64,000 nt of DNA, from assembly GCF_006159205.1 (NCBI RefSeq), contig NZ_CP040812.1, forward strand, positions 3,658,001-3,722,000. The letters are read 5' to 3'. Both the position numbers and the translations under genes were made by a program. The stretch's first letter is position 1. Every line of letters starts with the position of its first letter. This document shows, one piece after another, positions 24,875-32,446 of this stretch. The stretch comes from Antarcticibacterium flavum (GTDB lineage Bacteria; Bacteroidota; Bacteroidia; Flavobacteriales; Flavobacteriaceae). The notes beneath the pieces were generated by a model. The model saw only the letters and a list, made by a program, of their open reading frames with translations, made no database searches and was not told the DNA's origin.

Positions 24875-25011
24875 TATTTTTATACTGTCATTGAAACTTT
24901 TTTGAAGGACATTTTTAATGTTTTTGGATAAAGTTTTTAATGATGTTTCTAAAATTTGTTGGGGTAGATTTTAGAATTAAAGCAAATGGACGGGTGGGGC
25001 CGTCCATTCGC
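24875..25011 (+). ncRNA. Putative structured small RNA, copy 2
   Basis: This unit begins with TATTTTTATACTGTCA, close to the start of copy 1. It has TTGGGGTAGATTTTAGA (24959-24975) and a 9-bp stem AATGGACGG (24985-24993) / CCGTCCATT (25000-25008) with a GTGGGG loop, extended by two further pairs past one mismatch. Relative to copy 1 the stem carries compensatory pair changes while box, spacing and loop are kept. It lacks a strong U-tract and ends 74 bp before the DUF4230 gene, so it could also act as that gene's leader. Confidence 0.5.
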
Positions 25012-25084
25012 ATTTCATATACTTTCCATTTTCTAGATCTTTCTGGCACTCTAATTGATTTTGTACCTTTAAACAAAAAAATTA

Positions 25085-25699
25085 ATGAGGAAGATCATCC
25101 CTATTATCCTTCTTGTCCTGGCTGTATCCTTTGGATGGAAGTATTTTGAAAGCCGCAATGACCAACGGGATCAACTGGTAGAAAGTACCGATTTGATCGA
25201 GAAACAGATCAAGAATGTTGGGAAGCTGGTGGTTACAGAGGGTAATTTTGCACAGGTCTATTCATATAATGATTCCAGAAAATTCTATCTCGATATCCTA
25301 TCTGCCAGGAAGAAGGCTCTCATTATAGTAAATGCAGATGTTACCGTGGCTTATGACCTTAGTAAGCTTCGAACAGAAATTGATCCCGATACCCGTACCG
25401 TGAGGATCCTTTATATCCCGGAGGAAGAGATCTCCATCAATCCTAATATTCGATATTACGATGTTACGCAGGACTACCTCAATCAATTTGAAGCCAAGGA
25501 TTACAATAAAATACAGGAACGAATCAAGAAATCGCTTATGGCCAAGATAGAGAACTCATCTATTAAATCAAATGCCCAGAACAGGCTTATTAGCGAGCTT
25601 CAAAAGATATATATACTTACAAGCTCCATGGGTTGGTCCCTGGAGTATAAAGGTAATATCATCCCGAGTACAGAGGCCATGGAAGGAATTAAGCTTTAA
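25085..25699 (+). CDS. DUF4230 family membrane-anchored protein
   Basis: A 204-residue protein with an N-terminal membrane anchor or signal (IIPIILLVLAVSFGW, about 4-18). The body is VGKLVVTEGNFAQVYSYND followed by KKALIIVNADVTVAYDLSK, the pattern of DUF4230, a family of single-span periplasmic proteins of unknown role. The end (TSSMGWSLEYKGN) also fits the family. It is monocistronic, preceded by the second putative structured RNA and followed by two MITE-like repeats. Confidence 0.85.
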   Translation: MRKIIPIILLVLAVSFGWKYFESRNDQRDQLVESTDLIEKQIKNVGKLVVTEGNFAQVYSYNDSRKFYLDILSARKKALIIVNADVTVAYDLSKLRTEIDPDTRTVRILYIPEEEISINPNIRYYDVTQDYLNQFEAKDYNKIQERIKKSLMAKIENSSIKSNAQNRLISELQKIYILTSSMGWSLEYKGNIIPSTEAMEGIKL

Positions 25700-25728
25700 T
25701 AGGGAAATTCCATATTTAAGAACACTAC

Positions 25729-25943
25729 TGTCTGGTAAAAGAGTCTGGACCGCTGCGCTGCTGGAATCTAGAATTTAGACTAAAATGTAGGTTTTTTGGC
25801 AAATAATCGTATACAAATTTCTGAAAAGCTTGAATTTTCCTGAACTATTTCAGGTCCAAAACCACCCCTGGTTGTAGTGTGTATATGTCTTCTACCTGGA
25901 TATAATAAGGCTTAAGGAAAATATTGAATATTTTAATCGAACA
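25729..25943. repeat. MITE-like repeat, copy C
   Basis: A 215-bp element from TGTCTGGTAAAAGAG to TTTTAATCGAACA. Its internal hairpin is CCTGAA/TTCAGG at 25839-25854, followed by GTCCAAAACCACCCCTGG. It is closest in sequence to copy D, which begins 23 bp further on. Confidence 0.7.
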
Positions 25944-25965
25944 CCAATGAATCAAGAATTACTAC

Positions 25966-26080
25966 TGTCCGGTAAAAGAGTCTGGACCACTTCGCTGCTG
26001 GAATCTAGAATTTAGACTAATTTCCCTGAACTATTTCAGGTCCAAAATCACCCCTGGTTGAAGTGGATATGTCTTCTCAC
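25966..26080. repeat. MITE-like repeat, copy D (internally deleted, right end missing)
   Basis: The left end TGTCCGGTAAAAGAGTCTGG is nearly identical to copy C. A stretch of roughly 50 bp present in copy C is absent between TTTAGACTAA and TTTCCCTGAA. The hairpin CCTGAA/TTCAGG is kept at 26025-26040. Similarity fades near 26080, before any right terminal repeat. Confidence 0.65.
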
Positions 26081-26156
26081 TAGATTTGTGTGCAGGACAG
26101 TCAGGTGTTGCAAGCGAGCACGGAGTTTTGAGTTGAGATAGTTTTGAGCATTGTTT

Positions 26157-26633
26157 TTAGACAGTGTTACCTGCTCGTTTTACCTTCGGTCTTTTTTTCT
26201 TTTCCGAGACTGACATTACTATACTTTTTGGTTGAAGATTCTTATCGGATAACTCATTGTTCAAATTTTCAGAAATTCCAACTGCTTCCCAAATCATGCT
26301 TTGTATTTCTTTTTTTGGAAAAGACTGGAAATCCTTTAAGGAGATATGCCTTATCAACTTTCCTTTACCATTTAATTTTACAGTTTGTTTCAATTCCACT
26401 CCACGATTAAATCCGAAATTGACGTGGTCAGAATAAACAGCAATATGGCAAAAAGCATCTTTTAATTTTTCCGATTTCGAGTAGGCCAATGCGACTGCAT
26501 TATAATTATCCCAAATTAATTCGTTTGCTTGCGGCACCAAATCAGTTATGAAATTTCGTAATTCCATAGTCAAAGCTTGAATTCGCTCGTCATATGGCTC
26601 CATGAATTTTTTTAACTGTGGATTTGGTTTCAT
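26157..26633 (-). CDS. DUF1801 (YdhG-like) family protein
   Basis: I chose the ATG complementary to 26631-26633 (MKPNPQLKKFMEPYD); the longer frame would need a TTG start. The 158-residue protein has the DUF1801 core: LVPQANELIWDNYNAVALAYS and HIAVYSDHVNFGFNRGVELK. It ends in a lysine-rich tail (VSEKKKRPKVKRAG). DUF1801 proteins are small, cytosolic and of unknown function, resembling frataxin-like folds. The gene ends 5 bp before the phenylalanine-hydroxylase 3' end region in the same direction, with a MITE-like repeat downstream. Confidence 0.75.
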   Translation of the reverse strand: MKPNPQLKKFMEPYDERIQALTMELRNFITDLVPQANELIWDNYNAVALAYSKSEKLKDAFCHIAVYSDHVNFGFNRGVELKQTVKLNGKGKLIRHISLKDFQSFPKKEIQSMIWEAVGISENLNNELSDKNLQPKSIVMSVSEKKKRPKVKRAGNTV

Positions 26634-26680
26634 TCCTCTAGTCGCAATTTCTATTTTTTGGCTTGCAGGTAACAACCCGG

Positions 26681-28435
26681 TTAAACAACCAAAGTCGATT
26701 CCACCAGGTCTATCCCGCCATCAATAAGATGAGCCACCCCCGGCCTTGCTTCTTTTACCTTTTGAAGATGTTCCCGAACTTCTTTAGCCAGCTGTTGGTC
26801 GCTCTCTACTGCAAGTTCATAAATTTCCACTGCCAGTAACCAGTCCCGGCTATGATGCTTTTTAAGTATATCAAAAGCGGCAGTTAGAGAGAATTTAGTG
26901 TTCTCCCCATTGCGAATATTTCTTACTGCCTGGTACAGGCTTTCAAGTTCTTCCCTTTCAGGGGTTTTCCTGCTTTTAATAGTAGTGCTGGAGATCTTAT
27001 GGGTGATAAGGTCAAATGAATATGGATCTGCCGGCCCTGCAAAGGCTGATACTACTTCTTTTCCTACCGCCATATCATAGTTACCCCACTCCGGTCCAAA
27101 AAGTGACTCCCCGTTACAGGTGACGGTGCAGTTCTTTAAGCTTATTAGGATGATCTTACCCTGCAGGTTCCTGGTTCCTGTAATGATCTCGCCTTTTACC
27201 ACTACACCTCCTTCAAATTCAAAAGTGATGCGTTCTCCTTCATAAATATCATAAGCTCTTAGATCCCGGGGGCTCATATCTTCAATGGCTAGGTTAATTC
27301 CTTTTAATTTACCTACAGGTGAGCCAAACCCATCGGGATGATTATGGGTTCCATGACCTACAAGTTCTTTTTCCCTGTAAGAGAGGGCAGTTTTACCGGT
27401 AGTTTGGAAATATACAGGCTGGCCGTTATGTTCTACCACCCTGGTGAAGTCACCCGAGATCTGTATTCCCGTGCTTAATTCTATGGTCCCGGTGTTTTTT
27501 GAGTTAATAAGTTTCTTTAGACCTTCAAGGCCACCCCTTCTAAGAGCCATAGTATTGGCAAATTCTTCAAGCACCAGGCTTAAATGAGCAAAATCTGGCG
27601 TTACATATAGTTGAGGCTGCGGCTTGGTAATATCAAATTCCTGCCTGGCTGCTTCTATGGTATATGGCAATTTCTTCACCTTATCTGTCATACACCATGC
27701 GCTTTCCCCTATGGAAGATAAAAGGCCGGCGCCGTAGATCTTTGGATCTTCAGGTGTGCCTATGAGGCCATACTCCACCGTCCACCAGTGCAAATTTCTA
27801 ATTTGGGCCATTTCACTGGCTTCACCCATATTATTTTGAAGGTAATCCACCCGTTCTTCAGCTTTTTTTATTTCCTCTTCAGGGGTGTCCTCTGCTTCCT
27901 TGATTATAGATAAGTGCCTTATAGCCTCATACATTTCATAATCCTTTCCGCTGGAAATAGCTTTACAGCCAATTTCCCCAAAGCGCCTTAAATATTCGGC
28001 ATACTCAGGATTTGCTATTATAGGGGCATGGCCCGCGCCTTCATGAATTATATCTGGTGCGGGAGTGTATTCAATATGTTCAAGCTGGCGTATGTCGCTG
28101 GCAATGACCAGGACATTATAAGCCTGGAACTCCATAAAGGCCGCCGGGGGTATAAAGCCGTCTACCGCGACCGCAGCCCAGCCTATCTCCTTAAGAATGC
28201 GATTCATTCCATACATATTTGGAATGCTGTCTATGGAGATCCCTGTTTGTTTTAAACCATCGAGATAGGAGTGATGGGCTACCTTACTTAGGTATTCCAC
28301 ATTCTTTCGCATTACATACCGCCACACTGCCTGGTTGATAGCATTGTATTCCTCGTAATTCTGAGGTTTTATGAATTGCTGAAGATGAGCAGGCAGCCGG
28401 TCTAATATTTCGTTGGATTCAATCTTTTCTAACAT
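26681..28435 (-). CDS. phhA: Phenylalanine 4-monooxygenase, long Bacteroidetes form
   Basis: The start was set at the ATG giving MLEKIESNEILD, which drops 12 residues that do not resemble the family. The iron-binding motif is PDIIHEGAGH (His131 and His136), with the third ligand Glu in WTVEYGLIG about 100 residues on. The product is 584 residues, about twice the catalytic domain of Pseudomonas PhhA; the extra C-terminal half (from about 330) includes a beta-rich segment and a helical end. The enzyme hydroxylates Phe to Tyr with a pterin cofactor. It lies near hutU, another amino-acid catabolic gene, but in a separate unit. Confidence 0.88.
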   Translation of the reverse strand: MLEKIESNEILDRLPAHLQQFIKPQNYEEYNAINQAVWRYVMRKNVEYLSKVAHHSYLDGLKQTGISIDSIPNMYGMNRILKEIGWAAVAVDGFIPPAAFMEFQAYNVLVIASDIRQLEHIEYTPAPDIIHEGAGHAPIIANPEYAEYLRRFGEIGCKAISSGKDYEMYEAIRHLSIIKEAEDTPEEEIKKAEERVDYLQNNMGEASEMAQIRNLHWWTVEYGLIGTPEDPKIYGAGLLSSIGESAWCMTDKVKKLPYTIEAARQEFDITKPQPQLYVTPDFAHLSLVLEEFANTMALRRGGLEGLKKLINSKNTGTIELSTGIQISGDFTRVVEHNGQPVYFQTTGKTALSYREKELVGHGTHNHPDGFGSPVGKLKGINLAIEDMSPRDLRAYDIYEGERITFEFEGGVVVKGEIITGTRNLQGKIILISLKNCTVTCNGESLFGPEWGNYDMAVGKEVVSAFAGPADPYSFDLITHKISSTTIKSRKTPEREELESLYQAVRNIRNGENTKFSLTAAFDILKKHHSRDWLLAVEIYELAVESDQQLAKEVREHLQKVKEARPGVAHLIDGGIDLVESTLVV

Positions 28436-28514
28436 ACTAATTGCAAAATTTCCTGAAGTATAAATATACAAATACCTTATTAATATTAATGTTGAAAAAA
28501 CGTTGAGTACCGCC

Positions 28515-28550
28515 TATAAAAAAATGCCTTCGTAGGGGGAAGGCATTTAT
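28515..28550 (-). terminator. Intrinsic terminator of the DUF4136 gene
   Basis: AAATGCCTTC (28522-28531) pairs with GAAGGCATTT (28539-28548). On the minus strand the stem is followed by a run of T, 37 bp after the DUF4136 stop. Confidence 0.75.
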
Positions 28551-28587
28551 TGAATCTAACTCGTTGTACCGAAAATATTAAAAGAAA

Positions 28588-29142
28588 TTATCTTCTGGTT
28601 CCGGGCGGGTAGGTTTCAAGCATTTTTTTCACGATCTCGTTGATTCGTTCCTGCTTCCTGTCAACTTTTTTTGCCAGGACTGCAGATCCCATACCCTGCC
28701 AAACTAATTCCTTTCTTTCAGCATCTACAAAATCAATATAGAGAGTACCTTCGCTATTGGTGTTGACGGATGTTTGCGGACCCCAGAACCACGGGTTCCA
28801 GCCCCAGCCGTATCCCCAGCCCAGGCCTCCCCAGCCCATCATGTGATGGTTGTAGACATTGATATTCTCTCTGGTCTTGGTGAAGATGCTCACAAGCATA
28901 TCCGGGTCTTCAGATTTTGTGAAGCCTTTGGCGGCCATTTCTGTCTCTATAGCCCTTAGGATCCTTTTCTTGTCAAGGTCTGATATTTCAGCCTTGTCAA
29001 TACCGGGTTTAAAAAAGGCATAAGTTTGATATTGATTAAAATCAACCTGTTGATCATAATCTGATGCCACCCTTACCGAGTTACAAGAAACAAATGTAAC
29101 TGCGAAGAGCAGCACAACGATAGTAATTTTTAGAAATCTCAT
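28588..29142 (-). CDS. DUF4136 lipoprotein
   Basis: A 184-residue lipoprotein with the SPII signal MRFLKITIVVLLFAVTFVSC. The body has DYDQQVDFNQYQTYAFF (about 28-44), typical of the DUF4136 start, then a Gly/Trp-rich loop (GWGGLGWGYGWGWNPWFWG) and LYIDFVDAERKELVWQGMG, the family's conserved strand. It should sit in the periplasm, anchored to a membrane; function unknown. It is separated from hutU by 24 bp and could be co-transcribed with it. Confidence 0.9.
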   Translation of the reverse strand: MRFLKITIVVLLFAVTFVSCNSVRVASDYDQQVDFNQYQTYAFFKPGIDKAEISDLDKKRILRAIETEMAAKGFTKSEDPDMLVSIFTKTRENINVYNHHMMGWGGLGWGYGWGWNPWFWGPQTSVNTNSEGTLYIDFVDAERKELVWQGMGSAVLAKKVDRKQERINEIVKKMLETYPPGTRR

Positions 29143-29166
29143 AATGAAAACGTTTTAGATTACTGG

Positions 29167-31194
29167 TTAAGAATCTAAGAACAAGGAATCTTTCACCATA
29201 TTCGGGATTGTGATCTTAAGCTTTGGTTCCTGTTGCATTGCTCTCTTTACAGAAAATACAGCCTCTTCATTGCGGGCCCAGGAGCGCCTGGCTAAACCAT
29301 TATTTACATCCCAAAATAACATGGATCGTAACCTGTCATCAGACTCTTTAGTTCCATCAAGAACCATTCCAAATCCGCCGTTTATAACCTCTCCCCATCC
29401 AACACCTCCGCCGTTGTGAATGCTTACCCAGGTTGCTCCCCTAAAGCTGTCTCCTATCACATTCTGTATGGCCATATCTGCCGTATACCTTGAGCCATCA
29501 TAAATATTGGAGGTTTCGCGATAGGGAGAATCTGTGCCTGAGACATCATGATGGTCCCTCCCCAGGACCACGGGACCAATTTCACCCTGAACAATCGCCT
29601 TATTAAAAGCGGCGGCGATCTCAATCCTTCCGGAAGCATCGGCATACAGGATACGGGCTTTTGATCCCACTACAAGTTTATTTTTTTTGGCATTTTTGAT
29701 CCAGTGAATATTATCCTTTAACTGGGAGTGGATCTCTCTGGGAGCCTCCTGTAGAATATTCTCCAGGACCCTGGTGGCGATAGCATCGGTTTTATCCAGG
29801 TCTTCATCTTTCCCCGAAGCGCAAACCCAGCGGAACGGACCAAACCCGTAATCAAAGCACATAGGGCCCATAATGTCCTGCACATAGGAAGGGTAGGCAA
29901 AAGTTAGTTCCTCTCCCTGTTTTGCCTGGGAGCTGATAAAGTTTCCCTGCCCGTCCCGGTGGATCTTCGCGCCCGCCCGGGATGCTTCCAATAGAAAGGC
30001 ATTTCCATAATCAAAGAAATAGGTTCCCCGGGTGGTATGAGTGTTTATAGCTTCGGTTTGCCTTCGAAGGCTTTCCTTTACCGCCTCCCTGAATTTCTCC
30101 GGTTCCCGGGACATCATTTCTTTTGCCTCTTCAAATCCTATACCTGCAGGATAGTATCCTCCTGCCCAGGGGTTGTGTAGGGAAGTTTGGTCACTGCCCA
30201 GGTCTACGTAAATTTCATTATCTGCAAAATATTCCCATACCTCTACTATATTTCCCAGAAAAGCAATGGATACGGTTTCTTTGTTTTCCCTGGCTTCCTT
30301 CACACGGGTTCCAAGTTCTACAATATCTTTGATCACCTCATCTACCCATCCCTGGGAGTGACGCGTTTCAACGGCTTTAGGATTTACCTCGGCACAAACT
30401 GTGATACAACCGGCAATATTTCCCGCTTTGGGTTGTGCCCCGCTCATCCCCCCAAGTCCGGAAGTAAGGAATAAAGCTACTTCCCCTTGCGATTTCCCAA
30501 TTTTCCTCAAGGCGTTAAGAACCGTAATTGTGGTGCCGTGAACTATTCCCTGAGGCCCTATATACATATAGCTACCCGCGGTCATTTGACCATATTGGGT
30601 CACCCCAAGGGCGTTAAATTTTTCCCAGTCATCTGGCGCCGAGTAATTGGGGATCATCATCCCGTTGGTTACCACCACCCGTGGCGCATTCTTGTGAGAA
30701 GGGAACAAGCCCATAGGATGCCCCGAGTAGATCACCAGGGTTTGGTCATCCTCCATTTCTGCGAGGTATTTCATTGCCAGCAGGTATTGGGCCCAATTTT
30801 GAAAAACGGCCCCGTTCCCGCCATAGGTAATAAGCTCCTCGGGGTGCTGGGCAACCGCAGGGTCCAGGTTGTTCTGTATCATAAGCATGATAGCTTTTGC
30901 CTGGCTGCTCTTTCCCGGGTACTCCTCTACAGGGCGGCCATACAATTTATAAGTGGGTTTATAACGGTACATATAGATCCTGCCGTACTTCTCCAGCTCT
31001 TCCTTGAATTCGGGCAGGAGAGCCGCGTGTTGCTGCTGGCTAAAATACCGCAGGGCATTTCTAAGCGCCAGTTCTTTCTCCTTCTTATTGAGGATATCCT
31101 TGCGCCTGGGAGCGTGATTAACATTAGGGTCATATTTATATGGAGCAGGTAGCTCGTGTGGAATTCCCTGCAAAACCAGATCTTTAAAACTCAT
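29167..31194 (-). CDS. hutU: Urocanate hydratase
   Basis: The second enzyme of histidine degradation, converting urocanate to imidazolonepropionate with tightly bound NAD+. The 675-residue protein has the urocanase hallmarks TYGGNGAVFQNWAQY (about 123-137), TSGLGGMSGAQPKAGN (about 245-260) and, near the C-terminus, SIHNGGGVGWGEVINGGFG. It is about 100 residues longer than the usual 555-residue enzyme, as is normal for the Bacteroidetes form. No hutH, hutI or hutG is adjacent, so the pathway is split. The downstream DUF4136 gene is probably unrelated. Confidence 0.95.
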   Translation of the reverse strand: MSFKDLVLQGIPHELPAPYKYDPNVNHAPRRKDILNKKEKELALRNALRYFSQQQHAALLPEFKEELEKYGRIYMYRYKPTYKLYGRPVEEYPGKSSQAKAIMLMIQNNLDPAVAQHPEELITYGGNGAVFQNWAQYLLAMKYLAEMEDDQTLVIYSGHPMGLFPSHKNAPRVVVTNGMMIPNYSAPDDWEKFNALGVTQYGQMTAGSYMYIGPQGIVHGTTITVLNALRKIGKSQGEVALFLTSGLGGMSGAQPKAGNIAGCITVCAEVNPKAVETRHSQGWVDEVIKDIVELGTRVKEARENKETVSIAFLGNIVEVWEYFADNEIYVDLGSDQTSLHNPWAGGYYPAGIGFEEAKEMMSREPEKFREAVKESLRRQTEAINTHTTRGTYFFDYGNAFLLEASRAGAKIHRDGQGNFISSQAKQGEELTFAYPSYVQDIMGPMCFDYGFGPFRWVCASGKDEDLDKTDAIATRVLENILQEAPREIHSQLKDNIHWIKNAKKNKLVVGSKARILYADASGRIEIAAAFNKAIVQGEIGPVVLGRDHHDVSGTDSPYRETSNIYDGSRYTADMAIQNVIGDSFRGATWVSIHNGGGVGWGEVINGGFGMVLDGTKESDDRLRSMLFWDVNNGLARRSWARNEEAVFSVKRAMQQEPKLKITIPNMVKDSLFLDS

Positions 31195-31405
31195 TGGAAT
31201 TTGTTTAAGCGATTACGCCTCAAAGTAGCACAAAAAAATTATAATTTTTATAATACTTACCTGCTTTTTTTACGGCTATCTTTGAAAGGTTGGGACTTAA
31301 CCTGCCACTCATTCTTATATCTAAATCTATACAAAGCATCAGGAGGACAAGACCGTAAGGAAGCTAATGCCCGCTGTATGCTAAGACATTTTAAAAAGAA
31401 CTGCT

Positions 31406-31858
31406 ATGAAACACACTTTACTTTTATTTTTATTATTCCTGGGTATCATTTCCTGTAAAAGCAACATAGAGGAACAGGGAGATATACAGGGTGACGATAT
31501 CACAGAGCTCAATAAGAGCCTGCAACTTCATAATTCCCGGAACTCATTAGACTGGGCCGGAACTTACAGCGGATTATTGCCCTGTGAGGATTGCAGGGGT
31601 ATTGAGACCCTAATTGAGATCAAGGAAGATCAAACTTACCGGTTAATTCAAAGGCGCACGACCCGGGAAGAAGATGGCCCTAAAGAGGAGAGTACAGGAA
31701 ATTTCACATGGAATGAACAGGGCAGCACTATTGAACTGGTACAGGAACCCAATATGCCTTTGCTTAAAGTGGGGGAGAACTATTTGGTGCCCCTGGATCC
31801 TCGCGGATTTGAGCTTAAAGCAGAACCCGGTAATAACTTCAAATTGTTGAAATTATAA
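31406..31858 (+). CDS. NlpE-like lipoprotein
   Basis: A 150-residue lipoprotein: SPII signal MKHTLLLFLLFLGIISC, then a linker and an NlpE N-terminal-type beta-barrel with the hallmark YSGLLPCEDCRGI (about 54-66) containing the CxxC. The C-terminal OB-fold of E. coli NlpE is absent. NlpE in enterobacteria senses surface contact and copper stress through Cpx; no Cpx system is implied here. It lies divergent from hutU and is followed by a convergent small gene. Confidence 0.85.
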   Translation: MKHTLLLFLLFLGIISCKSNIEEQGDIQGDDITELNKSLQLHNSRNSLDWAGTYSGLLPCEDCRGIETLIEIKEDQTYRLIQRRTTREEDGPKEESTGNFTWNEQGSTIELVQEPNMPLLKVGENYLVPLDPRGFELKAEPGNNFKLLKL

Positions 31859-31868
31859 GGATTGACAT

Positions 31869-32042
31869 TTAGTTTCGGAAAGAATCAGTCTTCTTATCAT
31901 AACCATAAGGACAATGCCTGCAGCCGCTCTTGCAGCAGTAACCTCTTTTAAGGTGGTATTGTTCGGTGAAGCACCTGTACCCTTCAGGCGTGAGGTAATA
32001 ATCTCCCGGCTCCAGGGGAATATTTTTCTTAAAGGTATTCAT
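31869..32042 (-). CDS. DUF5522 family small cysteine-rich protein
   Basis: A 57-residue protein from MNTFKKNIPLEPGDYY, with the family signature GYRCFTEQYHLKRGYCC and GCRHCPYGYDKK. Four cysteines in CC-x(3)-C-x(2)-C spacing suggest metal binding, which is inference. It ends 10 bp from the convergent NlpE-like gene. An upstream in-frame ATG at 32057 would overlap the -7 box, so the shorter start is preferred. Confidence 0.85.
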   Translation of the reverse strand: MNTFKKNIPLEPGDYYLTPEGYRCFTEQYHLKRGYCCKSGCRHCPYGYDKKTDSFRN

Positions 32043-32046
32043 ATCG

Positions 32047-32054
32047 CAAAAATA
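32047..32054 (-). promoter_or_regulatory. -7 promoter box almost touching the DUF5522 start
   Basis: The minus strand reads TATTTTTG, with only 4 bp between the box and the ATG at 32042. A start site 5-8 nt downstream of the box would give a leaderless or nearly leaderless mRNA. Confidence 0.5.
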
Positions 32055-32073
32055 CAATTCTTATCTTGATCTC

Positions 32074-32412
32074 ATGATTGTGATCGTGAACAAATATTTT
32101 ATGAGAAAAGGCTTTGCCGGGATCACTCTATGGCCCTTCGTAATCCTGAGAAATAAAGGATTGAAACAGGACCCTGTGTTTTTGAATCACGAAAGGATAC
32201 ATTATAAGCAGCAGGCAGAGCTACTGGTGATCCCATTCTATATTTGGTACTTCCTGGAATTTATACTTAAATATGCATTTTACAAAGATCCTTACCTCAC
32301 TTATCGCAACCTCTCTTTTGAACGGGAAGCTTATTCTCACGAGAGAGATCTTGCCTATTGCAGCAAAAGGAAATTATGGTCCTTTACAAGGTTTTTAAGC
32401 AGAAAAGCTTAA
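32074..32412 (+). CDS. Small membrane protein with HExxH motif
   Basis: The 112-residue protein has FLNHERIHYKQQAEL (about 36-50) containing HERIH, followed by a hydrophobic segment (LLVIPFYIWYFLEFILKYAF, about 50-70) and a second glutamate-rich motif SFEREAYSHERD. HExxH with a downstream Glu is the minimal gluzincin arrangement, so a tiny membrane metallopeptidase is possible, but the protein is far shorter than known peptidases. Similar proteins are known to me only as hypotheticals in flavobacteria. It precedes the PLP-enzyme gene by 34 bp. Confidence 0.65.
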   Translation: MIVIVNKYFMRKGFAGITLWPFVILRNKGLKQDPVFLNHERIHYKQQAELLVIPFYIWYFLEFILKYAFYKDPYLTYRNLSFEREAYSHERDLAYCSKRKLWSFTRFLSRKA

Positions 32413-32446
32413 CCAGATTAATGAAATCTTTTTAAATCTTTGCATT

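Noticed and set aside
30487..31152. 221-codon frame antisense to hutU
   Set aside because: hutU is unmistakable on the minus strand; the plus-strand frame is a shadow.
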